From Cotesia glomerata (lineage: Eukaryota; Arthropoda; Insecta; Hymenoptera; Braconidae), in contig NC_058158.1 of assembly GCF_020080835.1 (NCBI RefSeq), positions 20,236,430-20,300,429 on the forward strand: a stretch of 64,000 nt of DNA, in the 5' to 3' direction. A program made the translations under genes and the position numbers. The notes under the pieces are model-generated. The model had not been told where the DNA came from. It worked only from the letters and a program-made list of their open reading frames with translations, and did not search any database. Shown here piece after piece: positions 42,523-55,225 of this stretch; the first letter of the stretch is position 1, and each line of letters begins with the position of its first letter.

Positions 42523-43680
42523 CCCAAGTCGAAATTTAGAGTCCATTTAGAACCTTCTAAAATCGGACCTATTCCGGACTTAGGGGCTCAAACTAGAGCC
42601 TGTTTCCATGTTTAAATAGGTCCGGTTTTGGTCCCACAAGTGCTACAAATTTCCGTTTCCGGCGCTTTAGGGTTCAAAATCGGACCTGATGAAAATAAAA
42701 ATTAGATCCAATTTTGAACTCCTGAGCCCTCTTTTATTGTTATTTTTTTATTAATTAATTTTTATTTTCCTTAGCTGCCATGACTGGCCCATGTCTAGTT
42801 ACCAGGATTGTGCCCTAGTCAACTTTCAAGTCTGCATCATGCTATTTGATAAGAAATAATGAAAAAATTAACTTTTTAAGCGTCATTTTTTTTTATTTGA
42901 TTTTAGATGTAGAGCTAACGCAAATTCAGACTGTTTGACTCTTATTTAAACCTAACTTTCGCTAATCATAGAAATAAAGTGAAAATCGCATCCGTCCTAT
43001 CGGAGATTCGAACCCGAGCCACGCGCTTACTATACCGATACCTAACCCCTACACTATACAACCGATGAGCTACTGTACATCTCATTATTCTCATAAGCTA
43101 AATCTATATAATGATGAAGTATGACGGTTTAATATTTATATAATTTATGTTATTTAATGTTGTGTTTTGATAAAAATTAACTATTTTTTATACATGGTTA
43201 TTAATTAAAAAAATGCAAAAGTCAAGTCCTTATATTACTCTGGACTTTGTACATCAATCTGTAGATTTTCAATATTTTATTATAAATTTTAACATTTAAA
43301 ATTATCAATATTAAAAATTTAACTGTAAATTATTATATTTTACTTTTTTTAAAGACCATATCAATTTTGACGATATGTAATTGTTTTGGTTGAATAATAA
43401 ATTTTCAATTTTAGCATTTCCTAACAAATATTCGTTAAAAAATAAATTTTTATAATAATTTTAAAGAAATTCATTGTGTTGAATCAAGACGAAAAATTCT
43501 TGAATCAAATAAAATTCACTTAAACCAATATAAATTTCTTAGTTAAAGAATTTTTCTCTTCAGATCAAGAAGAACAATTTTTTTAGTTAAAAAATTTAAT
43601 TTTTTAATTATTGATGAAAATTTTAATTAAATAATTGATAGAAAAATCCATTTTTAAAAAATATAATTTTCGTATCATTT
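42523..43680. mobile_element. CCC-started insertion with tRNA-like module, right end unclear
   Basis: Relative to copy 2 of the host transposon, foreign sequence starts at CCCAAGTCGAAATTTAGAGTCC (42523). Repeated words with aaatcggacct and ggtccg follow, as in a subterminal region. A tRNA-like module lies at 42996-43080. No matching inverted terminus was found, so the right end is truncated or replaced by other repeats. Non-coding. Confidence 0.45.
42996..43080 (-). other. tRNA-like module
   Basis: On the minus strand TAGTGTAGGGGTTAG resembles box A of Glu/Asp-type tRNAs and GGGTTCGAATCTC is a good box B. The T-arm pairs at four of five positions allowing wobble. No convincing acceptor stem. 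Confidence 0.55.
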
Positions 43681-43970
43681 TGAGTTCTCCGAGCTCAAAA
43701 ATCTGATAGAAGTTTAATAAAACATTATTTTTTGAATTTTTAAACTGCAATAACTTTTGAATGAATGAACCGATTTCTACACGGTTGGCGGCACTCGACG
43801 CAGTTTTTGAAGCCTCACAAAGAATCTTTCAGTTATGTGCTGACGACCCATTCGAGTGCACACACGACTCAGTCTGGTGTAAACTAATTTTTCTTCCATT
43901 TTTTCTTGCACACGACTGAGTCTGGTGCCGAAAACGAACCAGTCGGGTTTCATTTTTTCCGTGTACTAAA
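43680..43970. repeat. Fragment of the gagctc-palindrome repeat plus short duplication
   Basis: 43680-43830 matches the family at 11139-12352 (gaatgaaccgattt...cggttggcgg). 43850-43930 contains a duplicated cacacgactcagtctggtg block. Non-coding. Confidence 0.6.
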
Positions 43971-45424
43971 CCAACGCTGACACGCGGTATTTTTTCAAAT
44001 CCACAGTCGATAGATAATATTATACATAGGCTGCGTTCAGGTTTATTAAGTTCTGAGCAGGGCTGACTGTATCTACCAAAAAAATTAATTTTAGGCACAC
44101 TTAAATAAATATACCTTGCATTGTTTTATTATAGATTTAAAAAAAAAATAATATAGTTATTTTAAGTTGTTGCTACAAGATATGCTCTGATCTGCTAAGA
44201 ACTTAATAAACTTGAACGCAGCCATATATAACTCTTTTATATACAGATCTACACAGTATTATATGCACATATAGATTATTATTATTTTACACATAAGTTT
44301 TTAACTGCGACGATAATCACTAATGAATGTTTCTATTAATAAAAATATACAGACTAATAAATTTTTTTAATTTATGCTAAAAATTTTCTGATGCTGACAG
44401 TTTTTTGTAACTGTCAAATTATTCGTGTAATTTAGTGCGCATGCACAAACGAAAATTTATCATATCATCGTCCGAGAAACGGCTGATGATCGTATTTTAT
44501 TGCTATGAATATAGTTGGGCGGCCGATGGTGAGCCGGCCATAGGCTGATAATAGAGCACCGACGCTCGACGGAGCCTCGGGAGCCGAGCCTCGGACGATT
44601 GTAGATTTTTTTTGAGCATCGGTGACTTCGTATGGGCGTGCATTCGTTTACTATGGATCATTTAAATAATTAATCCTTAATAAAATAATTGAAAAATTGA
44701 TGCATAGAATCAAATAATTATCCGTTCAAAGAACAATGATAATCTCATAAGAATAACTTAATGAAGTATTTTTTTTTTTCATTAAAATAAAATAGATTGA
44801 ATAAATTTTTAGATAGTGATGTTCTAAATTTTACTACGGGCTTTTCAAAATATTAAAGAAAGGATTGTCAATTTCTTAGACTTGCATTGTGAAATTTTAA
44901 TCAATTTCTTGATGTCTCACCGAAAGTATGCACCATGGTAAGAATTAGCGGGAAATTTTCACCGTGATGTTATTATAAGATCGTTAAGAATTGTTGCCAT
45001 ATTGTTATATTATACCTCGGATAGACAAAAACAGTGCCCATACGAAGTCACCGATGCTCAAAAAAAATCTACAATCGTCCGAGGCTCGGCTCCCAATGCT
45101 CGGTCGAGCGTCGGTGCTCTATTATCAGCCTATGGCCGGCTCACCATCGGCCGCCCAACTATATTCATAGCAATAATATACGATCATCAGCCGATTCTCG
45201 GACGATCATATGATAAATTGATTTTTGCATATGCGCACTAAATATCACATCAGCTGTTTTTACGCATTATTTACCTCTATAAACTTTTCATCAAACAGAA
45301 CATAAGCATTCCTTACTACATTTATATATTATAATTAAAATTTTTAATTTTAATTTTTTATTTTATTATAATAGAAAATAAATTTATCGTTGTTATTAAA
45401 AATAATTTTTCAGTTTCTAAAATC

Positions 45425-47544
45425 ATGTCTGACCGTGTAAAAAAACATCGGGCATTAAAAAAGTACATGGATAATAGATCTCAACCGCCTAATACACCCT
45501 CATTGTTAATTGATAATGATTATGATCATAATAATTTAAGCAGTGAAACAATTGTAAATAGTGTTGTAAATAAAGAAAATAATTACGGTGCATTTGTTAG
45601 TGATAATGAAAGTAGTTTTAGTGATTGTGTTGATGATAGTAATCAGTCTATATACCCGGCAGAAAGTGAGGTTATTATTTCTAATGAAACAGATACTGAT
45701 AATAGTGATAGTAATAATCAAAGTATTGCCGAAGAGAACGCAGTAAACCCAGATACAATACGAGAAAAACTTCGTCAGTGGTCTTTAAAAAATTTAAATA
45801 GCCTTCAATTGAATGTAATTTCCGAATTACTTGTGATATTAAGGGAAGAAGGTCATCCAACTCTGCCTAAAACCGCACAAGCTCTACTCCAAACTAAGCA
45901 TCATCAAGTAGTAGAAACTATAACAAGCCTTAAAGAAACTGATTGTGACTATAAATATCTTGGCGTAGCAAATGGATTAAAAAAAATTATTTCATCACGT
46001 GTATTTCTTGAAAATACTATTGAAGTACTTATTCACATTGACGGTATGCAAATTTATAAAAATTCTAATATACAAGTCTGGCCTATTACAGTTAAAATTT
46101 TTAACAGAAATTATACCAGTGATCCGTTCGTAGCTGCCATATACTGTGGTGATTCAAAACCTGCAAATGTTAAAGAATATTCTGATTTTGTAGCAGAATG
46201 TAAAAATTTGATTAACAATGGGATTCTCATTGACGAAAAAATTATAGTTTTAAAATAATCGCTATTGTAGCCGATTCTCAAGCAAGATCATATATTAAAT
46301 GTTGTAAAGCAGCAGGTACATTTTATGCGTGTGAAAGATGCACCGTCGAAGGAAAGTCTGTAGGGGAGAAGAAAAGAAAAAAAAGGGTTTATCCAGAAAT
46401 GGATTGTGAATTAAGAACAAGAGAAAGTTTTAAGAAGTAAACCCAAAAAAGTCATCACAAGGATGGACTGAAGTCACCCCTAAGAAAACTGCCTAATTTT
46501 GATCCTGTAAACTCAGTTGTTTTAGATTCTATGCATCTATTAAATCTCGGTGTAATAAAGACTCTCATGGAAGCTTGGATACTCAGAACAAGTGTTGCGC
46601 GACTCAAAATAAAGACAGTATTAAAACTCAGGGAAAAGTTTTTATCGTTAACACCTTCTGTGACTTCTGAGTTTCAACGAAAAATATTTGATACGAATGA
46701 TTTAGCAAGGTGGAAAGCGACACAGTTTCGCTTCGTATTATTATATTGTGGCCCAATAGTATTGCAAAACATCTTGCCAACGCAGGTCTATAAAAATTTC
46801 TTATTGTTATTTGTAGCTTGTCGAATTTTGCACTGTAAAGATCTTATGCTAAAATTTAACAATTACGCTAAGAAATTGTTGAGAAAATTTTTTTTTTTAT
46901 CGCCATCATTGTACGGTAAAAGCTCTCAAACATTAAACATGCATAATTTAATAGATTTACCCGATGATGTATTAAATTTAAATTTATCTTTGAGTGAATC
47001 ATCAGCGTTTTGGGGTGAGAACTATATTGGAAAAATGAAAAAGCTTATTAAATCACCTTACAAACCGTTGACTCAAATACTAAATCGTCTATCTGAGTTG
47101 GAACATGAAAGTGTAATTAAAATAAAAAAAATAAAAAGTGTAGAGAAGTGCGAAATAAATAACTCATCCGATATTGTTTTTGAAGGAAAATTATACTCCA
47201 GCGTTTCAAGTATTACTATTAAACAAAACTATTTAAGTTCGAACCGGCCGGATAATATTATTTTATTAAAAAATAATAAAGTGATTATAATTGATCAACT
47301 ATTGACAACGAAAACAAACGTAGAAAAAACACCGAAGTTGAACGAAATTTACATCCTCGGACATCAAATGCTCAATGCTGATAATCTTTTTGATTATCCC
47401 ACTCCTTCAAAAGACGTTGGTATTTTTTTAGAAGACAATTTTTCGGAATTGCAGGAAATTCATTCAGCAGAATTTATAAAAAATAAATGTGTATTGTTCG
47501 ATTGTGATGATAAAATATGCGCGGTCTCTTTATTACACGAATAA
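45425..47544 (+). pseudogene. CACTA/EnSpm-like DDE transposase
   Basis: 45425-46258 encodes 277 aa, with an acidic disordered N-terminus and then HIDGMQIYKNSNIQVWPI (Asp near residue 206). In the next frame the protein continues as VADSQARSYIKCC...FYACERCTVEGK, with paired Cys residues, to a TAA near 46438. After it comes LDSMHLLNLGVIKTLMEAW, and the frame 46531-47544 runs to the C-terminus. The order DG..WP, AD.AR..C..C and LD.MH matches the Tnp2-type transposase of CACTA elements. One frameshift and one nonsense codon make this copy inactive. The C-terminal half is open and well kept, so decay is recent. Confidence 0.68.
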
Positions 47545-47799
47545 TTTGACAGTTACAAAAAAATGTCAGCATCAGAAAATTTTTAGCATGAATTAAAAAA
47601 TTTTATTGGTCTGTATATTTTTATTAATAGAAACATTCATTAGTGATTATCGTTGCAGTTAAAAACTCATGTGTAAAATAATAATAATGTATATATGCAT
47701 ATAATATTGTGTAGATCTGTATATAAAAGTGTTATATATGTATGATATTATCCATCGATGGATTTAAAAAAATACCGCGTGTCAGCGTTGGTTTAATAT

Positions 47800-48122
47800 A
47801 TGTATATATGAATTATAGATAAAGCATTAGTGTGTGTGTGTTTCCGCGTAAAGAGTTAGTCGCTGCTACAAGTGTACTATAAAAAGTAGTTGCAGTTGTG
47901 TGCGTATATCCATGGCAAACTCGAATCGACTGGCTAACTGTGTTTATGTATACTGTATAGACTGAATTTTAGGTGCGGCGCTATTGTGTGTGCGTGAGTA
48001 AAAAGTTAGTTGCGTCTATGTGTGCGCGTCTGCTCTGCTTTTGTTAACACTTTCAAATCAAGTGTAACACGTGAGCGTAAACACGTGAAACAATAGAAAA
48101 ATTTTTTAAATTAACGTTCAAT
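47800..48122 (+). promoter_or_regulatory. Upstream region and leader exon of the cargo gene
   Basis: Matches 42330-42520 in copy 1 (gtgtgtgcgtgagtaaaaagttagttgcgtct and following). Ends at GTAAGT (48123), a canonical donor; the acceptor is directly before the ATG at 52102. The promoter itself is not defined; actataaaaag near 47877 is a TATA candidate. Confidence 0.5.
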
Positions 48123-48258
48123 GTAAGTATTTTCAATTTAATAACTTGAAAATCATTAAAATTTTATTCTATTTTATTTATTTAAATTTATTATTACTAA
48201 ATTATGTTATTTTTCGGATAAATAAACAATTATTTTGCGCGATTTAAGTGTAATTGAT

Positions 48259-51200
48259 AAAGGGCATAGCCGGATTAATATGGGAATTCTGCCCCCATGG
48301 CTTTTTTGACTCATACTTAGGGGGTCGATTTGGTATCGAATGAAAATAATTCACACCAATTTTTAGCTCTTTAACTCAAACGGTATTCGAGAATTTCAAA
48401 AAAACCTGTTTTTTCAAAATTATTTTTATTATTATAGTAAAATTCGGAATTGATTAATGATGATTTTTTTTCTAATTCTTACGAGTCCAAAACATGAAAA
48501 AATCATATGATCATGATTCTCAAATAGAAAACCGATTTTTAACAGAGAAAAGAAAATTATTTTTTTTTTTTTTCAGCCTTTTTGAAATATGTCACTCACC
48601 AAAATTCGTCAGAAAATGTCTTTTATACTCCCTCTATACTCAGGAATTTTTTGAATTTTTAGAAATGGTGGAACAATTCAAAAAAATTAAAAACTTATTT
48701 TAATTTAAAGATCTTGCGTTTTAACAAGCTTACATTTTTTAGTACACATAAATACGTAGAAAATTTTATTTTTTGTTTAAAATTCACAATTACATTACTT
48801 CTCAATCTTTATACTAGACAACGATAACGTTAAAACTATGTTTTCAAAATTTTGGCCAAGTTGGCACATTATAACGCCATCTATCGGGATTTTCTGTATC
48901 CATTTATTATTTCTTCTAAGGTTCCGCTTGTTTAGATAACCTAAAAACAAAGAAGCTTCTATGGTTGATGTCATTGTCTGAATAGCAGTTAACGCATTAA
49001 TTAATTCAGTACTTATATTGACAATGTTTTTTCGTTCCACCATAAAATTATACTGGAGTATCATTTTTGTTATATTATCTTGTCTCATCTTTATGAGATA
49101 CTATTTTTTGTCGTTAAATAGTGTCACAGTCGATTACAAAGACTCAAGTAAGTGAAGTTTTATATTTAATCAGTTTATATATGTCCAAATTCCTAATATA
49201 TAATTTTAATATTGATGTTAGAATGGATTTTGATAAAAAATGTATCAATTGTAACATATATTTGCGTAAAGCAGTTGGTTATAAAAAAGTTGTTATGACA
49301 ATTGATGAAGCTAATATTGCGACAGAAAAATTGGAAAGAGAGTTCTTGTTAATGATGCCTTTTGTAGTAAGTGTCGAGTTATTTTAACAAGACCACCTAT
49401 ACTTAAGAACACTCAGGATTCATCTGCAGATCAAGTTAGTATCAAAAGTCAGCCAATTTTTTTCTCAGTCTTCATCCACTACTGTTTCATCCGTATCATC
49501 ATCTGAAGATCCTTCATATGTTATTGAAGAAAAATGGAAGAAGAGTTAGAATTTGTGGAGTTGGGTTTTCCCCGAATCATATCGACACATAAATACTGTT
49601 GCCTTTGTGGATTATCAGCAAATATCACAATTGTTCCATTTGAAGCACGCAAACAAGTATTTTCGACAAGACGACTCTTTATTCCTGAAGGAAATCGGTG
49701 TTGTAAAGATCACATTATAAAAAAGCGGTTTTATGATGAAGATATTAACAATTTTCGGATTTATTCGAATACCAGTGTATTTGAAGTTCGTGATTTGGAA
49801 AAATTACTTGGGCAGCTGGCTATTGGCACTGATTCGTCTATAATTGATAAAATTGGAGATCACTCGTTTTCAGAAAAACAGTTGGAGGTATTTACGAGCC
49901 TTACCTGGGAAAAATTGATAAAACTTCGTGAAATGTTAACGTCGATGAGAAAATCAGTGAATCGTAATGTCATTCAAGCTCTCGTTATTTTTTTATTCAA
50001 ATTACGAACAGGAAATTCAAATGCAGTGATATCTTCCATTTTTGGTTTAGCTCGGGAACAAATGGTATCCGACTACTGTGATGAAGTAATATCTTCATTT
50101 GAAAAAGATGTTTTACCTCAGTATTTCGGAATCGATACTATTAGTAGGGGAGACATTACTCGCCAATACCTCTAATACTGCTAAAGTGCTGTATCAAGTG
50201 AAAGATGACCAGTTGATATTCATTTGCGATGGAACATATATTCGTCATCAAAAAAGTGCAAATAACGAATACCAGAGGAAATCATATTCTGGTCAAAAGA
50301 AAGTTCCTCTGTGCAAACCATTCACGATATGTACTACAAATGGTTTCGTTATAGATATGCTCGGGCCATATACAGCTAATATGAACGATGCTGAGATTAT
50401 GAGAATCATCTTAAGTGATCCCAATGGTCTGATCAAGTTGCTGAAAAAAGGTGACATTATTGTAGTTGATCGTGGCTTCCGGGATGTGATAGTATATTTA
50501 GAAGAATTGGGGTTTAAAGTGCTAATGCCTGCTCTCAAAGGAAAACGCAATCAACTGACCACAGATGAATCAAATGAATCCCGTTTTGTTACCAAAATCC
50601 GTTGGGTTGTTGAAGCAGTACATGGAGATATTAAGCAGAAGTTTAGGATTTTAGATCATAAACTAGACAATAAATTGCTTCCAAAAACTGGTGTTTTTTG
50701 TCGAATCGCTTGTTTTCTGCACAATGAATTTGATAAGAGACTTGATTCTGATCTCGATCTTTCTGAAAAAATTATTGCCGCCATGAACTCAAAAAAGTAT
50801 CAAGATAATACCTTAGCCTCAGAAGTAGAGACTAATCGTTGGGCAAGAAGAAAAGTTCCTTTTGCAACAATAACTTCAGATATGTTAACTGATTTTCCTG
50901 AATTAACGGAACAAGAACTCAAAATTCTATTCACGGGATCATATCAAATGTCTCAAGCTGTATCGTATTTAGCTGAAATGATGGATGAAAACGGAACGAT
51001 AATACTTTATTATTTAAAAATTACACCTAATATTATAAAATTCAAAAGTCAGATCTCGACATATTAATTCGAAGACATATCATTGTTTTGTTGAATATCA
51101 ATCAGATAAGAACGATATCTCTGGAATAACTCGATATTGTTGTGATTGTGCAAATGGTAGACGTACTGTTGGATGTTGCTCACACATTGCTGCTATTATA

Positions 51201-52020
51201 TACTATTTATCTCACGCCCGATACTTAGCGAAAATCGTAAAACCAGCTGAGATACTTAGTCGTCTGTTTATTGATGAAAAAATCAGTGTCGTCGTGAATG
51301 AAGACAGTGATGAAGAATAGCCTAATTGTTATTTTGATTAAAATTTTTATTTTTTCTGTATCAAAATTCAAAATATTTCCCAATAGTATGAAAAAATATA
51401 TAAGTATTAACTTTAAGTGTCTTTTGAATCAATAATAACCCTTCTAATCACTTTAACCTACTGAATCTTTCTGTTTATATTTTGAAAAGATATTTTTTGG
51501 TAAAAATAAAATTTTCTACGTATTTATGTGTACTAAAAAAAATGTAAATTTGTTAAAACGCAAGATTTTGAAAAAAAAATGAGTTTTTAATTTTTTTTGA
51601 ATTGTTCCACCATTAATAAAAATTTAAAAAAATTCTTGAGGTTAGAGGGGTCTAAAAGAATTTTTCTGAAAAATTTTGGTGGGTCACATCTTTCAAAAGG
51701 GCTGAAAAAAAAAAAAAAATAATTTTCTTTTCTCTGTTAAAAATCGGTTTTCTATTTGAGAATCATGATCATATGATTTTTTCATGTTTTGGACTCGTAA
51801 GAATTAGGAAAAAAATCATCATTAATCAATTCCGAATTTTACTATAAAAATAAAAATAATTTTGAAAAAACAGGTTTTTTTGAAATTCTCGAATACCGTT
51901 TGAGTTAAAGAGCTAAAAATTGGTGTGAATTATTTTCATTCGATACCAAATCGACCCCCTAAGTATGAGTCAAAAAAGCCATGGGGGCAGAATTCCCATA
52001 TTAATCCGGCTATGCCCTTT
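48259..52020 (+). mobile_element. ISL2EU/IS4EU-like DNA transposon with ~520-bp inverted repeats
   Basis: Begins AAAGGGCATAGCCGGATTAA and ends with its inverse, TTAATCCGGCTATGCCCTTT. The inverted arms extend over about 48259-48778 and 51497-52020. It is an insertion relative to copy 1, where 42150-42200 is uninterrupted. The precise target duplication is unclear because the flanks differ by a few bases. It carries a broken transposase of ISL2EU type. Confidence 0.85.
49223..51320 (+). pseudogene. ISL2EU-like transposase (DDE_Tnp_4 type), multiply frameshifted
   Basis: Pieces in order: an N-terminal zinc-binding stretch (KCINCNIYLRK, later AFCSKCRV) from 49223; 49534-50175, with CCLCG and a helical region; 50150-51060, the catalytic domain, with FICDGTYIRHQKS (first Asp), IIVVDRGFRD (second Asp) and RWVVEAVHGDIKQKF (Glu); and 51065-51320, with a SWIM-like CDCANGRRTVGCCSH motif, which I know as typical of ISL2EU proteins. 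Frame changes near 49355, 49535, 50155 and 51062 split it. It cannot make a full transposase. The SWIM end and long inverted repeats support the assignment. Confidence 0.8.
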
Positions 52021-52101
52021 CTCGTTCATTTCTTTTGAATTCATTTGATGGGTTAGTTTTACTTTAATTTTATTCATGAATATTAATATTTTGATTATTA
52101 G

Positions 52102-54595
52102 ATGAGTGATAATAATTCCGACATCGAAGGACCAACTCAATATGTAGTTGTGTGTTTTTTACCACGACGAGGTTCTGGTTACGATGAGATTGATTTGGTC
52201 CCCTATTCATGGCTTGACACCATTGATGAAAAAGTATACTGCTATTATCCGAATACAAAAAAAGATTTAAAAAAAAGAGAGAAATATTTGAAGAAAAATT
52301 CTCTACCAAAGAAAAGCTGGATACTTTGTGAAGTCGAAATAATCTCTTGTTCTGGTAAATTGTTCATTTGCTATTGATTTTTTTCTAACTATGGTTTTAT
52401 GCATAATATATAATATGAAATTTATTTACAGATACTTTAGAAAAAGGAAAACGGCACTTACTACGTGCCGAAACCACGATAAATGTCAACACTGACGACC
52501 CAGGACGAGCTATTTCCCCGACTGTTCAACAACTCTCATCTGCAGGTATAAGTCGAGAATTAGATGATATAGAGGGTATTGATTCAGTTTTATCAAGAAA
52601 TGATCCAAAGAGTATTGTTACTGAAAAAAATCGACCCAAAAAATCATCAAGAAAAAAAGGTATATTCATTATTATGCAATAAATATAACTTTATTACCTG
52701 GTGTACTAAAATTTATTGATTAATCGAATGTTCTTTGATAATAATTTTTTTGTTTGCCTATTAATATTTATCGTTTTCAATTCATTAAATTAAATCAAAT
52801 GTGTTTGTCTTGGAAACGTTAATATACAGTTTTGAATTTATTTTTAAAAAAATTTAAATAATATGTCATAATTGATTAAAATTTTGGTTTAATGTAGATC
52901 TAGCCAGTGGTACATCTCAGGTAGCCAGTGGTACATCTCAGGTTTTGAACGACTATCTTAATGATACTGACTCAGTGTCTTCGTCGTTATTTGAAAATAG
53001 TAATTTTTCTCGAGCTGCTCTCAGTAACAAGTCAGAAAAACTTAAAAGTACACTAATTTTTATTATTATTATTTTAATTTCTAATTTGTTTATTAAAATT
53101 TATTTAATTATGGTATTTATTCTTCAGATGGGTCTAAAAGATTACCTGAGATAAATGCAGACATGACATACGACGGTGCTTGTAGCAATTGTGGTAAGTG
53201 TTAATCATTAGTTTTTGATTTTATTTCTTTACTTATTGTTTGTTATTTAAATTTATAATGTATTAAATTAGACAAGTTGATTATTGTCGACGTTAGCCGA
53301 CATTTTTTATTTTTTTATTTTGCTTATTTTATTAAATTAGAACTAAAAATATTTTAATTTAAAATAATTGCACTTATAGTTTTTGAACTTTTTTACAAAT
53401 GAAAATTTTTTTTTTAATTTTTTTGTAATAATTTTTTAAATAAAAAAAATTATAAAAATTTTTAGATGTCGGCTAACTTTATGTTCATAAGTTGATTAAT
53501 GTTAGGTATTTTTCTTAAAATGTTCTATGAATTTTGTAATTTTGTTTACTTCGATACTTTTTGGGTATACTGGATTATTGAAAATTTATCACATCATCTA
53601 TTTACAATGTTTACTGATATTCTATTGGTTATAATTTCAGGTTTATCTAAAGAATATATTGAATTAAAATTCACTGAAATATCGAAAAAGCTAGATAAAA
53701 TGAAGTTCAGTCTTCTATATGAAATACAGAAGCAAGGCGGCAATATAAAAACACAAGTTATCATGAATTCTGCATCAAGTAAGGCTCCTAACAAGACATT
53801 GAGTGAAGCCAGAGAAATTTATATAGAAATATTTCCTTTTGATAACCTTGAAAGCTTTAAGAAATTTGATGATAAATTAGATAATGAAAATGAAAAGAGT
53901 AATTTAAAAAACTTATTTGAAGTATTAACTTATGGTGAGAAAGATGTTAATACTTGCATTCGAAAGACACTGTCTGAAGTTATTACTCCAGAAGTTCAAC
54001 AGTTCTACTCTGGAGCTGGTCGTATGATTCGTGATGAGGGCAAACTAAATTTTAGTGCAACTAAAACATATGTTTGTTTATCAGGTTAGTTTTATTTAAT
54101 TATGTTTTCAAACTCTGTAATATTACGCGTGACAAATGACAAAACGGTGTATAAATTATTTGTGCCATCTTATATTGCATGAATCCATTGTGTAATTTTA
54201 TGCTACAGTTGATTTTCATATTCTTCAGTATCATTTTGATCTAGCTTTACTCTTAGAGCTTTTTGCCAATGTTTTTAATAAGATAAAAAATTTTTAATAC
54301 TTTAAAAAATTTTTAATACTTTTTTGATGTTAGTAATTAAAAAAAAAAAATATTTTATGTTGATCTTGACGTTTTCAACGATTTTCATCTAAATGACAAA
54401 AAAAAATTTTTTTATACGCTCTTTTGGCATTTGTCCCACAATGTATTTATTTACTTACAAGACATATTATAAATTTCAGATATTATACAAAAAAAATTCG
54501 GTGACTCGGACCAAACTAAAAATTTGAGATCGAGCGTTGGGTCATTTTTGGCAAACTTTGGGGACAGAGATGGCAGTAAGCGAAAACGGGCGTAA
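52102..54595 (+). CDS. DUF4806-like transposon cargo gene (six coding exons)
   Basis: Exon 1 (52102 to about 52355) starts MSDNNSDIEG and has a VVVCFLPRRGSGYDEIDLVPYSWL domain resembling the N-terminal module of arthropod DUF4806 proteins. Splice sites then suggest exons at about 52433-52670, 52898-53045, 53129-53191 (ending GACSNC), 53641-54085 and 54480-54595. The fifth carries FPFDNLESFKKFDDKL...LKNLFEVLTYG...YSGAGR, matching the pattern of DUF4806. The gene ends KRKRA, a possible nuclear signal. Exon order and splice sites are shared with copy 1. Function unknown; DUF4806 assignment is by remembered pattern. No break seen in this copy. Confidence 0.6.
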
Positions 54596-54885
54596 ATTAT
54601 AAAGTTTAAGAAAATTTTTCATTACTATCACCATTATCATTCTAACTATTATTACTACTATTATGATTATAACGACTATTACTACTATTATGATTATAAC
54701 GATTATTACTACTATTATGATTATAACGATTATTACTACTATTATTATAATAGCTATTTTACTACTACATACTATGATAATATTATCTAAGATTCAAAAA
54801 CTTGTTCTATTTAATTTTTATATTTCTATTGTTCTAAAATATATACTTTCTTCTGTAAATATTTGTATTATGTAATTATTTTGGA

Positions 54886-55225
54886 AATTTTATTTTAACC
54901 GCGCTTGATCATCAGTCGGCCGATATCCTTGGCCGAGACTGAATTACTATGATAGGCCGATCCTCGACAGCTACAATAGGATAATCCTTGTACACTATGA
55001 TTGGCTGATGCTCGGTTACTGTCCTCGGCTGATGCTCGATAACTATTCTCGGCCTATGCTCGGTTACTATCCTCGGCCGATGCTCAATTGGCAGTCTCGG
55101 GCTGATGTTAACATCCGATGCTCAGCGAGTCTTGCTTCTATACAGATTCTGATCCTCAACCGATGCTCGAGGATCGAACAGCTATCATAGCCCAATGATC
55201 GGCCGATCACCGTTCTTCGTATGGG
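54886..55225. repeat. Subterminal cggccgatgctcgg repeats of the transposon 3' end
   Basis: Eight or more imperfect ~22-bp words of the form ctcggccgatgctcggttactatc, mirrored at 16749-17060 in copy 1. Probable transposase binding sites. A related terminus is at 62145-62338. Confidence 0.75.

Larger units (their letters stand above)
16749..44636 (-). mobile_element. CCCATACGAAG transposon, copy 1 (disrupted host of the Polinton)
   Basis: The two ends are CCCATACGAAG at 16749 and its complement ending at 44636. The last ~300 bp at each end hold repeated cggccgatgctcgg-type words. Collinear with copy 2 on the other strand for the cargo gene, its leader, and the sequence next to the 5' end (43970-44636 matches 45037 onward and 47540-47800). 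The transposase gene is missing. Insertions relative to copy 2 are at 17942-19344, 19558-22292, 23564-24654, 24823-41941 and 42523-43970. The flanking dinucleotides (TT and CG) do not match, so one end may have been rearranged. Confidence 0.8.
45037..55225 (+). mobile_element. CCCATACGAAG transposon, copy 2, with transposase and cargo gene
   Basis: Starts CCCATACGAAG and ends CTTCGTATGGG, with TG on both sides (45035-45036 and 55226-55227) as a 2-bp duplication. Both ends have repeated cggccgatgctcgg-type words (45060-45200; 54900-55200). It holds a CACTA-like transposase (45425-47544, broken) and a multi-exon cargo gene (leader near 48122, coding 52102-54595). An ISL2EU-like element (48259-52020) is inserted in the leader intron. 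The superfamily assignment to EnSpm/CACTA-like is by transposase motifs; the CCC ends are not the classical CACTA terminus. Confidence 0.8.

Noticed and set aside
48795..49088. 97-aa minus-strand frame inside the ISL2EU-like element
   Set aside because: No recognised motif, position close to the inverted repeat, and no support as a second gene of that element.
54663..54875. 70-aa Ile/Thr-rich frame
   Set aside because: Product of an attactactattatgatt low-complexity repeat in the 3' region of the cargo gene.
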